From: Rhea pennata
Taxonomy: Eukaryota; Chordata; Aves; Rheiformes; Rheidae
Direction: 5' to 3'
Assembly (NCBI RefSeq): GCF_028389875.1
Contig: NC_084669.1
Coordinates: 6,719,501 to 6,783,500, forward strand
DNA: 64,000 bases
Made by a program: the position numbers and the translations under genes. Shown one piece after another: positions 13,801-24,600 of this stretch. Below the pieces are notes generated by a model. It was not told where the DNA came from and did no database searches. It was given only the letters and a program-made list of their open reading frames with translations. Numbering within the stretch: the first letter of the stretch is position 1; every line of letters starts with the position of its first letter.

Positions 13801-16800
13801 CATTTTTTCCAAAGTGTGCTGATGCAAGACATTGCGTCAATAAAAACTAAAGTCAGATTTTCTTTGTATTTTTATGAATAAATTATCACTACCTGTGCAG
13901 GCTTTTAAGGCTTCTATTTCCTCTTCATTTAGATGAACATATGAATGAAGAATTGACCAGTCTTGTCGATGCCACACTAAAGCAGGTAGAGTCCTAGGGA
14001 AATAAGATTGGCATTTGATACATAGTAGATTTTTATCTGTACAAATTAGAAGTTTCACAGTATGAAATGCGTGTCATAAGGAAGAACAGATATGATTGAA
14101 TCTCACTCAGTACATGTATTCATAAGCTACATAGAGATTTCTGCTATCTGTTCAAGCAGTTTATCATTCATTCTACTCTTAAATTTCTAAGTTTTTCAAT
14201 AAATTTCAATACAGGCACAAAATTAATATTGTACTATTTTTCCCCCAAAACATAGATATCTCTCTCAATGAAGGTTCAACATTTATTGGACTTTTGCAGG
14301 TGGACAAGGAGGTAGGGATTGAAGGAGTTATTCTGTACCTGGTAAACTCCTGGATAGCTTCTATTCTAGGATGGTATACTACAATTCTTTTCTTTAACAT
14401 CAGTGCTGTATAAAGGATAACTGCTTCCATTCCAAATTGAGACACTACATCTAGAAAAGAGGGGGGGAAATTATTTTATATAAGATATACATGGTGATAT
14501 TCTGATCAGTTTTTGAAGAAGCTTAGTAATAATAATATTGATACTACCATTCATACTATTTACTTGAACAATACATCAATACTGGATGTTATTTTATATG
14601 ATTGGATACACATACTTCATACAAATGAAATCAGGATATAAATTTCTTGTATTAGTTAACCTTTGATAGAACCAGCAAGGTAAGCCTTCCGAGCATCAAA
14701 ATCTTTACTGAGGAAAGATCCATTTTCTTCACTTTGGCAGATCCCCTTTGTAAGGACTGCAATGTAACTCTCCATCATTTTAACTGGAGTCCCATGCTTC
14801 ATGTAGATTCTATACAAAAAGAAAGAGTCTAGTATTTTGACTGCAACTAGTATCAACAAATACATGAAAAGATCACAATATCACCCATAAAATACCTTTG
14901 GGAAGAACCCTTATTTTGAACACCCAGTTGAGCTTTAAATACTAAACTGGAAGTTTTCCAACATGCACACAAAAACTTTCCATTTTAGCTATGGTACAAA
15001 GCTTTGTCACATTTGAGGCTCAGCTATTGTTTTTAATTTAGAAATCCATCTTGGATTTGAAAAAAAAACAAAAAAAAAAAAAAAACAAAAAAAAAAAAAA
15101 AAAAAAAAAAACCACCACCACCAACAACAAAAAAACTGTCAGTATTAAAGTAAGCCACAGCCAACCTAAATATTTTAATATCAGTGGAACAGAACAGTCT
15201 CAGTTTTTCAATACCCCACAAAACTTCTGTTCAGCTTCTGCTTGGGATAGCCTTCCCAAGTCTGTGATACAATAATCTGACAATCATCTCAAATTAGCTC
15301 CAAAATTTTAGGGAATGAACTAGGTATCAAGAGCCAGACCCCCATCTGATTTGAAGGGAAAGCAGAGAAAGATGCAGAAAGAGATCATGAGAATAGGGAC
15401 ATGAAGGAAAGTGAGCAAATGGGGTAAGGAAAAGCAGAGTGGAAGATGGTAGCCTGGCTGGAAGAAGGGAGAAAACAGAGCCATTGATCTGGAAAAGTAA
15501 AAGACCCTCTTTTTCATGGAAGAAAAGTAAAAAGTTCATGGGTGTTGCGTCTAGTTCAGAGGAGCTGCAGGAGATGTTTGTAATAGCGGTGGTGTGGAGG
15601 GGTATAAGCTGTCCACCATACAAAGCATTGACCTACAGAGCACTGACCTCTTCCCAAATGTTAGTTTTTTAAAAAACGTGTCCTTGAAGAAAACGTGCAT
15701 GTGTGGTAGAGGGAAGAGCTTCATGATAAAACATACTGGGCATCTGGCATTCTTCCAATACTTACTAAATGAACTCAAGACAACTATATCAAATCAATAA
15801 CCAATTTAGAATTCATATAGTTTGATTCACAGGTTGTAGGACAGAATTTCCAGCAGATTGTAAGACTAAATGAAAACAATAGGTTACATTAGTCTTTTGG
15901 CATGACAAGATCAAAATACATATACAGTAATATTCAAAGACAGCTTTTATACAGACCTACACAGTATCCTACTAAAGGCTGCGTATTTCTCTGGGTTGAA
16001 GTCTTTGGCCACCAGAACAACAGAGAAGTGGGTCACCTGAGCAAGACACAAACACAGAAAACCCACACAGCTTGTTTTATATGATCCCATATTAACAGAG
16101 ATGTTTACATTATTGAATTTATTGCAGTATTCAGACAAGACGTCTCAATGCTAAAAGAAAAAAAGTGAGCTGTAATGGCAGATCCAAGATATTAACTGCA
16201 GAAAAATCTAGGTAATGAATTTCTGATGCGACTCACTTTCACTGAGTCAGATCCAGTATACACTGTATTTGTTTAATTTATTATGTAAGATGTATTTTTC
16301 CTTTAGTGTCATGAGATCGATTCAAAACAGATATATCCCTCCCCCCCAAAATGGGTAGCAAATTTCTGCCCAAGGATGTTGTGGAGGCACACAGAATTGA
16401 CAGATTCAAGAAGAGATTAGACTAATCCATGGCTACCAGGCCCATAAACAGACATATCCTTTAACTTCCTTATTTGTGAACTGTGAATACTTGGAGAGTA
16501 TGAAACTAGAAGTCTGCAGATGATGACCAGGCTCACATGTCCTCCTTAAATAGCATCTCCCACTGTCACGGTCTGAGACAGCACTGGGCCACACCTATCA
16601 CTGATATGACCCTCAAGGGCATTTTTTACACTTTTAAACTTAGGAGACATAAAATTTCAATGAGGAAAGTCAAACGACATGCTTCTGTGGGCACATAAAA
16701 TTACCAAATTATATTTCTACTTAACCGTATAACATGGAATATGAACATTGAATAAACTTAACTGACAATGATCTTCCTCACAAAGAAAGTATAAAGGATA

Positions 16801-18342
16801 CAAGCATATTCAATTTTCCAGTTATCAATGCAGTGGAAAAGAAGGTATATATGCAAGTATAATTTAGCCATTTGGAAAAAAAAAAGAAAAAGAAAAAAAA
16901 AGAAAGAAAAAAAAAGTTCTACAGCAATAAGAGTTCAGATGCTAGACCCTCTACAGAGATTGTTTGACCAAACAAAACCAACCAGTCAGGAAAACCTGTT
17001 AGACTTAAAATGCAAAGTAATTAGAAATAATGGTGTGAGAAAACCATTAATCTGTTTAGTCTGTTTTTATACTCAGTATTCAGTTAGGATCCTATGCATC
17101 TGAATCTCCCTACAACTCTGACCAGCATGTATCTTCAAGAAAACTGAAATAAATGGACTAGGTAAGAGTAACAGCTCCATGAATGTACCATGGATCCATG
17201 AATGTACAAAACTTTCAATTGCTTCACTTCCTCACAGCATATAATGATGAATTTAACGCTGCTTAGATTACAAAAGAAAAAAAGGGGAAAAAGGAGGGGA
17301 AAAAAAAGCCCTAGAAAACTATACAAAAATATTCCTTGTATGCTGCTGAAATACAAACAGGAGGTATGACTGCAAAGTCCTACCTTTTTCAAGGCTGGAG
17401 AATCTTGTACTTCCACAGTTGTGATGTAGAACCATGACCTTTTGTACTGGCCAAACACAAAGGTATGAAGCAATTTATTTTCATCTGTAAGGCAGCATTT
17501 TCTCAGCAACAGATCCCTTAGTTCAGCTGTTATGGATGGATAACACCAAACCCACAAAGCATCTCCATTGGTGTCTTTTTCTATGGTGGAAAGATGTTCA
17601 CTGTGAGAATGCCAAACAGCAGCAAGGAAGTAAATTGTTTGGTTAATCAGACTTGTTTCCTGGAATCAGATTAAAATTCCACTTTACACTGACCCTAGAC
17701 ATCCAGTTACGCCACCACTGCTTAAGCTGCGGGCAGTGTTTACGCTATGAGTTTATTTTTCAAGTGCTTATGAAAAATCCACTTTCGGCCTGCCTTGTGA
17801 GGGCCAAAACCGACTCGAGGAGTCTGAACACACATGTGCACAAACAAGGCGCGTAGGAAGCAGATCAGCATATTTACCGCGTTTCCTGTTTTTCCTACTT
17901 CTGTTCGCGTAGCCGAAACCTGGGAAGCCACGAACCGAAGGCTCCGGCCGCCCTTTGCCCCGCGGAGCTCTGCCGCGGAGGGGCCAGAACCGCGGCGCCG
18001 GCGAGCGGGCGGCCCCGGGCGGCCCCGCAGCGCGCCCAGCACGCACGGCTCCGCTCCGCTCCGCTCCCGCGGGGCGCCGGGAAGGGGGCAGCGCGGCAGG
18101 CGCCAGCACAGCGCCAGCCAGCCCGCGCCCCGCCGCCGCGCTCGCCGCGCTCGCCGCGCCTTCCGCCCGGCGCCCCGGCGCCCCGGCCCCGCGGCCGCGG
18201 ACGGCAGCGCGGGCAGGGCGGGAAGGGCCCGCGGTGCCGCCGCCGCGCCAGCCCGCCCGGCGGCGCCGCGGTCCCGGGCCCCGGCGCGGCCCTTACCGAC
18301 CAGCCCCACGGCCAGCAGCAGCTGCGCCTCCGGCTCTGCCAT
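10677..18342 (-). CDS. DENND10: DENN domain-containing protein 10 (FAM45A), complete
   Basis: DENN-domain protein of late endosomes and multivesicular bodies, linked to Rab27-dependent trafficking and exosome release (family knowledge). Nine coding exons, minus strand, in transcript order: 18342-18297, 17580-17384, 16036-15957, 14809-14661, 14450-14339, 13993-13893, 12734-12627, 11628-11534, 10853-10677. All junctions are GT/AG and phases close to 1,065 bases, that is 354 residues plus TGA; the human protein is 357. Recognisable landmarks: IEKDTNG-type start of exon 2 (here [16 protein letters not shown]), [75 protein letters not shown], and the C-terminus [10 protein letters not shown]...AAAEQMLKI. 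It is divergent from EIF3A, with start codons 3.26 kb apart, as in human. Confidence 0.96.
14339..16036 (-). CDS. DENND10: DENND10 exons 3-5, core of the DENN fold
   Basis: Three exons: 16036-15957 (phase 0 in, 2 bases out), 14809-14661 (1 in, 1 out) and 14450-14339 (2 in, 2 out). They encode the best conserved centre of the protein, including [32 protein letters not shown] and the hydrophobic strand plus [13 protein letters not shown] that ends a DENN lobe in this family. The intervening intron holds the long A-rich tract at 15060-15131. Confidence 0.93.
15060..15131. repeat. A-rich simple repeat in DENND10 intron 3
   Basis: About 70 bases of A runs interrupted by single C, passing into (CCA)n/(CAA)n. 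On the DENND10 strand it is a T-rich tract ending 250 bases upstream of the exon 4 acceptor at 14809, so it could only be a distant pyrimidine element. More likely it is a plain microsatellite or an old retroposon tail. Confidence 0.85.
16330..16470 (+). mobile_element. Possible old CR1/L3-like 3' fragment
   Basis: The stretch with CTGCCCAAGGATGTTGTGGA, then AGATTCAAGAAGAGATTAGA and a CATGG segment resembles the 3' region of ancient CR1/L3-type LINEs (conserved text about a long-term retained segment shortly before the element end). It is strongly decayed, has no open frame and sits in DENND10 intron 2, antisense to the gene. Recognition is by pattern only. Confidence 0.35.
16870..16915. repeat. 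AAAAAG-type purine simple repeat in DENND10 intron 2
   Basis: Nearly pure run of A with interspersed G (AAAAAGAAAAAGAAAAAAAAAG pattern). On the DENND10 sense strand this is a pyrimidine tract. It is not close enough to the exon 3 acceptor to be its polypyrimidine tract. Confidence 0.8.
17384..17580 (-). CDS. DENND10: DENND10 exon 2, start set by codon phase
   Basis: Encodes E-K-D-T-N-G through ...SPALKK, 65 codons after two phase-completing bases. The acceptor used in this model is CCACCATAG just above 17580, because only it joins exon 1 (one spare base G) in frame and restores the known E-K-D-T-N-G sequence. A second acceptor with a better pyrimidine tract, ATTCTCACAG, ends at 17601. It would add 20 bases and read V-N-I-F-P-P then stop. 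Confidence 0.93.
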
Positions 18343-18700
18343 CTTCCGCCTCCCGCCCCGGCCCCTCGCCCGGGCCCGGGCCTGGGCCACAGCCCTCCCC
18401 GCCGCCGCCTTCCGCCCGCCGCCGCCGCAAGCCCCGCCCCGGCCCGGAGGGGCGGCGGGGGCAGGCGGCGCCCCGTGTCCCCGCTCGCGCCGGGGCCGGG
18501 GCGCTCCGCGGGCCGCCGCGGCCGTGCCCACCGCCCACCGCCCACCTCCCGCCGCCCTCCCGGCCCCGCGCTCGCCCCGGCTCCTTCTCTCTCTGCTTCC
18601 GCGGCCCCGCAGCCTGCCGGCATCCGCCGCAGCCCATCTCCCCCCGGCACTTTTTCAGCTGCTTTCCAGCCTGCTTTCAGACAGCAAACGAACCCCCCAA
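17900..18700 (-). promoter_or_regulatory. DENND10: DENND10 CpG-island promoter and exon 1
   Basis: Abrupt GC- and CpG-rich block with many CCGCCC/GGGCGG-type boxes and no TATA box, spanning the 5' UTR, exon 1 (18342-18297, encoding [15 protein letters not shown]) and the start of intron 1. The start codon has a strong context: A at -3 and G at +4. The sequence GGAAGATGGC across the start matches a YY1-type element, common in TATA-less housekeeping promoters (inference). Long open frames across the island on both strands are composition artefacts. The transcription start cannot be placed exactly. Confidence 0.8.
18297..18342 (-). CDS. DENND10: DENND10 exon 1 (coding part)
   Basis: Start codon at 18342-18340, 15 codons plus one base, donor GTAAGG. 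The reading is [15 protein letters not shown], then E completed by exon 2. Human DENND10 has a slightly longer N-terminus before the shared G-L-(I/V)-E-K-D-T-N-G, which accounts for part of the three-residue length difference. Confidence 0.9.
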
Positions 18701-18729
18701 ACCTTGGTCCATTACTCTGTGTCATTATT

Positions 18730-20652
18730 TTATAGAATATTTTTTTTTCATTCTTTAGCTCTTAAATCATAGGATACAATTTATGCATTTTAAATCATAT
18801 GCAAAATACATTACAACTTATGTAATTTATTTATATGCGTGTTACACAAAATAAGGCTGTATTGCTTACAGAATTTTCTTACTTCATTGTCAACCGGTGC
18901 AGTTACATCCAGAAGCTGTGCCTGATTATGCTTAGCGCTGAACAAAGCACAGAATGTACAGGCCTTGCAAATGCTTCTGTAAAGTATTCATAAAGGCTTG
19001 TTTATGCCTGAAAGATAGTCTGATTAAGGCAGGGAATATTCATAAAGCGTAACAGCTATTTCTGAATAACCTCATGCATGGACTTGTTTATTTGAGAATA
19101 AAAGCATCTTGCTTTATAGTTTGAATTAACCAAACTGAATACACCTGAATAGCCCATATATGAAGCACAGATATTATTAATGCATAAAGTGCACTAACAA
19201 TACAGAGCAGCAACAGATTTGGAATAATTTGTCAGACTTCCAAAATACTCAGGATAACTAGTGGAGCAGCAGAAGAAACAGTGTAGTCCTGGGAGAGGGG
19301 CCAGAGTTGGCAAGGATCACACCTGGCTAGGGAAAGCACCAAAAGGTAGTTGCTCAAATGATTTTCATTAAAGGTACAAGCTTAAAGCATAAGCCTTTAG
19401 CATGCTTATCCACCATTCAGCGAAAGACATAAATAGTCAGACAGTAAAAGTTGTTCCTGATACAAAATTGTCTAAATCAGTCCTGCAGGGCTTTCAGGAA
19501 TTTCAGAGAGATTCAAGAAGTGAAGAGAGTGGGCTACATAATAGCAAACGATGGTATTAAGTAGCAATAAATACAAAGTATCACACCTCAGATCCACTAC
19601 TAGAGGGTGCAAGGCCCCAGGACAAGCACTGGCTGCTGTGACGAAGGCACAAGTGGCCTTCAGATGCTAGGATGCTGCCCATTCAGATCTGGGTAGTGCA
19701 CTTATCTTAAGGACTTTTAAATTAATTTTATCAACACAAGAAAAGGACTTGTTCAACACTGCACATAGTTTAATGAAGATTCTGCTGCGGTTTGAAACAG
19801 AACCACCTAGGCTGCACGAGACAGCACAGAATAGACTGTATTAGAACAGCTTCATATAAATCAATAGTGTGTCCTCACAGACAACATGGTGTACAATACT
19901 GTTCACCTGATCTCAAAAAGATACCAAGAACATATGGAGAAACTCTCAAGAGAAGGGAGACAGAAAAAGCTGATCTTTTTTTTTCTTTTCTTCAGAATGG
20001 AGACACATGCAATACAGTGAAAAGGGATCAGTGAGGAGCACTGCGAGGTTGAGTTGAACGGATATACTGATGACTCTAAACCTCCACACAGTGATTGTAT
20101 CTTTTTCCTTTTTATTTTTAATTAATTTTTTGTTCAGCCATAAACTCAGATTACAAGATAATGTTAAAAATAATTTTCTAAATGTGTGTTATATAGTAGT
20201 CACAAAACTTTTTGGGTGGCCATGCAAAACAGAAACAAAAAATACACAAAAAGAAACCAAACAAGACTTCTTGCTTGTACACAGGAAGTATACAGGAAGA
20301 AATGTAGTGAAACAAAATCAATAGACTACAGTAGGTTGTCTTTAATCATCATACTTCAGCTTATTTTGGAAAATCATACTTAGTCATACTTACTTAAGAA
20401 ACTGGTGCTAGACTGTTAGGTCTGCTGAGGGTCACAGCTAGTCATGATGTATTATCAGTGCTATTCTACTGGCAAGATCTGTATTTCTGCTGAAAGACTA
20501 AAAAGTCCTTAATGTTAAATGCCTTAAATGGAAATTCACACTTCTGGTATTTACTAAGGCAAAACACTCCATTTGTCATACATTTAATTGCTGTTGTTCT
20601 ACTGAGTATTTTTGCTGTTATAGGACTTTTGATTATAATTAATACACTTTCA

Positions 20653-20690
<38 letters not shown>

Positions 20691-21050
20691 AAATGCCAAA
20701 ATAGAATTTTTTGATGAGGAAAACAGTGTTATTTCTTGAAAAATGTGCACTGGCACTAGTAGCTATCACGTGTAAACTCACATTACTGCTACTGTGCCAA
20801 AGTAAATTCATTAGACTGCCTGAGTTCCTCTGAAATAACTTCCAACATTTTGAAGAATAAAATTTTCATCTGATGAATGAAGACATGGACCCAGAAGAAG
20901 GGCCTTTGTGCAATCGCTTAACCACCTCAGAAGTACTACTTCTGAACGGGCTGGACAAATGAACAAATGCTCAGTATGTATAAAGGCTGCTTTGCCAAAA
21001 TAACCTTCCGTGTTAAAACTATTTAGTTAACGCCAAAGCGTAATTCTAAG
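18730..21050. other. AT-rich spacer between two divergent promoters
   Basis: About 2.3 kb between the DENND10 and EIF3A CpG islands. Only short open frames on both strands, no recognised repeat family and no RNA gene. It contains a 32-base T run at 20657-20688. Enhancers or an antisense transcript could sit here, but nothing in the bases shows it. Confidence 0.5.
20657..20688. repeat. T32 homopolymer
   Basis: Uninterrupted run of 32 T. Two further runs of similar length on the same strand lie in EIF3A introns (32284-32315 and 55380-55417). No retroposon body could be recognised next to it. Confidence 0.95.
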
Positions 21051-21089
21051 TTAGCTTAATGGCTTCATAGGGTGCCACAAGCCAGTCCT

Positions 21090-21605
21090 CCGACGCGTGC
21101 GGCCGGTAACCCGCCCCGGAACACCTCCTGCGGGCACTCCGCTCAGAAAGCGCGGCCGGATCCACCGGAGCTCCCGCACTGCCACCTCCCCACGCAACAC
21201 GGGCCCGCTCCGGGGCGAGCCGCCGGCTTCACGGCTCCCCGCGCCACGGGTCCCGGCGCAGCGCCGCCGGGGAACCGCTGCCGAAACCAGCCGCCTCAGC
21301 CGCGCGCACCGCGCTGTGCTTCCGAAACACGGCTCACGCCGCGGGGCCGCCCCGGACACCCGCCGCCGCCGCCGCCGCCGCCCCGGCCCCGGCCCCGGCC
21401 CCGGCCCCGCCGCGGAGCCCTCGGCGCCCACCCCGCCCGCTCCGGCGTAGCTGGAACTTCCGCTTCCGCCGACGTCAGCGCGCGCGCGGGTCACGGGGCG
21501 GCCTCCCTTTCCGGCCTCGCAGGCTGCCTGGCTGGGCGCACGGAGGGAGCTGCCGCTGCCGCCGCCCTCGCCCTGTGAGGAGACGCCGCCGCCGCCGCCG
21601 CCATC
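21090..21605 (+). promoter_or_regulatory. EIF3A: EIF3A CpG-island promoter and 5' UTR
   Basis: GC-rich, CpG-dense and TATA-less. A compact element block lies 130-150 bases before the start codon: two tandem ETS-type sites (ACTTCCGCTTCCG, 21457-21469) directly followed by a CRE-like GACGTCA (21471-21477). Upstream are (CCG)n at 21361-21380 and four CCCCGG units at 21381-21404. A pyrimidine-rich CCTCCCTTTCCGG at about 21502 could lie near the transcription start. The 5' UTR ends in (GCC)n just before the ATG. The start has A at -3. Factor binding is inferred from motif form only. Confidence 0.75.
21361..21411. repeat. (CCG)n followed by (CCCCGG)4 in EIF3A promoter
   Basis: Trinucleotide CCG repeat running into four CCCCGG hexamers (GGGGCC on the minus strand). 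Several runs of four G on the minus strand make a G-quadruplex plausible. It lies about 200 bases upstream of the EIF3A start codon. Confidence 0.9.
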
Positions 21606-21654
21606 ATGCCGGTGTATTTCCAGCGGCCCGAGAATGCCCTGAAGCGGGCGAATG
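21606..21654 (+). CDS. EIF3A: EIF3A exon 1
   Basis: Encodes [16 protein letters not shown] plus one base, donor GTGGGT. The peptide is the near-invariant N-terminus of vertebrate eIF3a. The frame runs open past the donor because intron 1 starts in a CpG island; that extension is not coding. Confidence 0.97.
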
Positions 21655-24600
21655 GTGGGTGCGGGCCGCGCCGCGCGCGGCGGGGGCTCCTCCCCTCCCT
21701 TCCCCCCCACCCCCATAGCGGGCAGCGTGCGCCGCTCCTCTCCCCCCCCCATCCCCGGCCGGGCCGGGCCGGGCCGCGCCCGCACCGCCCCCCGCGCGCG
21801 CCGCCCCCCGGCCGTTAACTGCCCCCCCCAACGAGGGGCCGCGCCGCGCCGCCTTGCCGAGAGGGAACGGCACAGGCCGCGCCGCATGGCGGAGGCGAGG
21901 CGAGGCCCGGGCGGCCAGGGGAGCAGGCCCGGCCCCGCCTCCGCCTCCCCGCGGGGCCCCGGGCCGCCCTGCGGGCGAGGGGCGGGCGGTGGGCAGGCCC
22001 CGGCGGCGGGGCGCTCCTGCGGCCAGCGCCGCCGCCGGTACGCGCGGTATCGCGGCGACGCCGCCGCCGCTGCCGAAGGCGGCGAAAGGCTCTGCTCGCC
22101 GCGGGGCTGGCTCCCCGTGTGTGCAGGGCGCTGCAGCGGCCGTTGGTCCGCTGTGTCCCGCTCGGCTTTTACCTGGGCTCCGGGAGGAGTTCACGCCCGA
22201 TCTCGTCCCAGGGCGTGCTTTTCCTCGTGGGCTTCGTATTTAATAACCTTACCATTCACCCATTATCGACCTTGGCGAGAAGGCACCTTATTAAACTCTT
22301 TAAATGTTATGCAGGCTGAAGCCTTTCAAGTTAAGTGTAGAGTTTTAGCATTACCTTTTTTTAGCAACCTATTTAAGTGGTCAGCAAGAGATCACTTAGA
22401 ATTCTCATCAATAAAGGGCTGCTTGCAAAATGCAAATTTAAAGACATCCCAAAATTACAGACAATATGTGGATCTTAAAATGACACCTGAAGAAGCTGAG
22501 CAGTCTGGGAATTCTATTTAGCTCAGGTATTCCATTTTCTATCAACAAAAAAAGTTAAATAAAATACTAAATATCCTCAAAATTTCTAATTTTAAGTTAT
22601 TTTTGAAATAACATCTGCCTAAACAAAAGAGAAAATTTGGTCTAGTGTATCCTGTGAGGAAGTTGTATATTTCTTACTGGTAAAGATGTATATGTCAAAG
22701 TAGTCTGTACTCTGTTTGGACTTGAAACTTCAGAATTCCCAAGTTTTACTTCCTTGGTGAGCAAGTCACACCAGTCAGTATATCGTACTGACTATAAACT
22801 GTTCTTTAAATCTTAGATTTTATTTTCTCTTTCCTGGTTTTGAAGAACAGTGCAAAGTTGCTGTAGATCTGTTAAATTCTAATGAGTTGGAGGACTGGGG
22901 AAGAAAAGTGTACTCTTGACAAATAGAAGAAATCTAAGCTTAAGTAGACTGACTAGAAAAAATGACAGCTTTAAACTGCAGAAGCAGCAATCTAGCCATG
23001 TCTGAGTATAGTAAAGGGTGAGAAATTGTTCCTAACCTAAATTACATGTCATGGAAACCACTTTAATGTTAAATTCATGTTTCAAAGTTAGGAAACTCAG
23101 TGCAGCTTCCTGAGTGTTAGTTTTTGTATTTATACATACAGCTGAAGTCAGCATTTAGATGTGTTTTATGCTTCCTTAATGACCTCAACATACATACAGG
23201 ATGTTTAGAAGCAAAAAAAAAACAGCTTGAATGATTTTAGATGTGTATTTTTTTAAGAAAAAAATGTTTTTCCTCCCAAACAGCAGATGTAGGTCAAAGC
23301 CAACCTGTAGCTATTGTTAGTATCTGCTATTGTTTTGTAGTCAAGGAGGTAATGCAACTTCTGGCAGTTTTGCTGTTGCAGATATTTAGCCTGCTCTGTA
23401 ATAGTGATATTAGATCATGTGTGACATCTTAGCTAGCTTCTGTAACAACTCATTTTTTTCACATTGAAACTTTAGCTTACCTAAGGGCTTTAGTTAACAC
23501 TAGATTAGTTGCTTGTGCATATCAGCTAGTTCATGTCCAGTCAGAGCTTCAGTTCTTATTTTTGAATACCTTTTAACATATGTAATGGTATCCATGATAT
23601 AATGGATGAGAAGGAAAAAAAGGCATTCAGGTAGCTAGCTATTCAGGAGCTAATGCTTTCAGTTACAATTTGTTTCTGTAGCTTACAGTTTCAGCTGTAA
23701 GATAAGGTGATGTGTACTGTATTTGACTTTTCAGGTTCACTTTGTACTTTATGAAAATCTTTGTTAAATTAGCTTTAATTATTTCACTTACTGACAAGAA
23801 TTTGCTTGACTAGAATTAATGAAAAGTTTCAAAACAATTGAATTAATTTTGTACTTTGTCCAGTTGGTTATCAACCACCGAGAATCATGGTTGGAGCAGC
23901 CTAGCATTGTTGCAAGAATTCAACTTGCTATTCAGGTTTATTTTCATAAATAAAAGGTTGTAAAGCTGAACAGTAATTGCTTCCAAAGCAGCCTGGAGAG
24001 AGAACAGCATCATAAATTACAGGATGGACTATAGCTTTATTAAAACTCTCTTGTGGGTAATTAAAAAAACCTGCTGAACACTGTCACATAGTGATCTTAT
24101 TTATTTTTAAATGTAACCCTAAACTTCATCTATAAAGGAACAAGTTCATCCTATGCAAGCTCATTATTTAAACAGAATTGCTGAATATGTGGTATTATGA
24201 TTCATAATTAAAATACCACTGCTGTTTTTGGACTGCAACTTTTAGCCAAGTTTAGCTTCAGTTCTAACATTCCAAATTCTAGAACTCTTGATTATATTTT
24301 TTTTTGAAACATGGATGATGAGTGCACAGCAAGCTCCCTCCTCTTTTTGAAGCTCTGTTTGTATGCATGAATGCTATGAACAGGGCCTTGCTTTTCCTCT
24401 TTAATCCATTTTGACATTCTTTCTTTAGGAATGTAGTCATTTCTAAAGCACTTCATGGAAAGTATTTCATACTTCTTCTTTTAAGAGTATATTACTTTTT
24501 AGTTAAGCGCTGATCTTTAGTTCATTTTTTTTTAATTTTCTCGTTCTCTTTTCTTTTCCCATTCTCGTTCTTAATCTTTTTTGCTTTCTGTTCTCAGCAT

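Noticed and set aside
17740-18772. Long open frames on both strands (up to 312 codons) across the DENND10 CpG island
   Set aside because: Arg/Ala/Pro-rich translations follow from GC-rich sequence with few stops; they overlap each other in several frames and contradict the well supported DENND10 exon 1.
21051-22521. Long open frames (up to 289 codons) across the EIF3A CpG island and intron 1
   Set aside because: Same composition artefact; none resembles a known protein, and the true EIF3A frame leaves at the donor at 21655.
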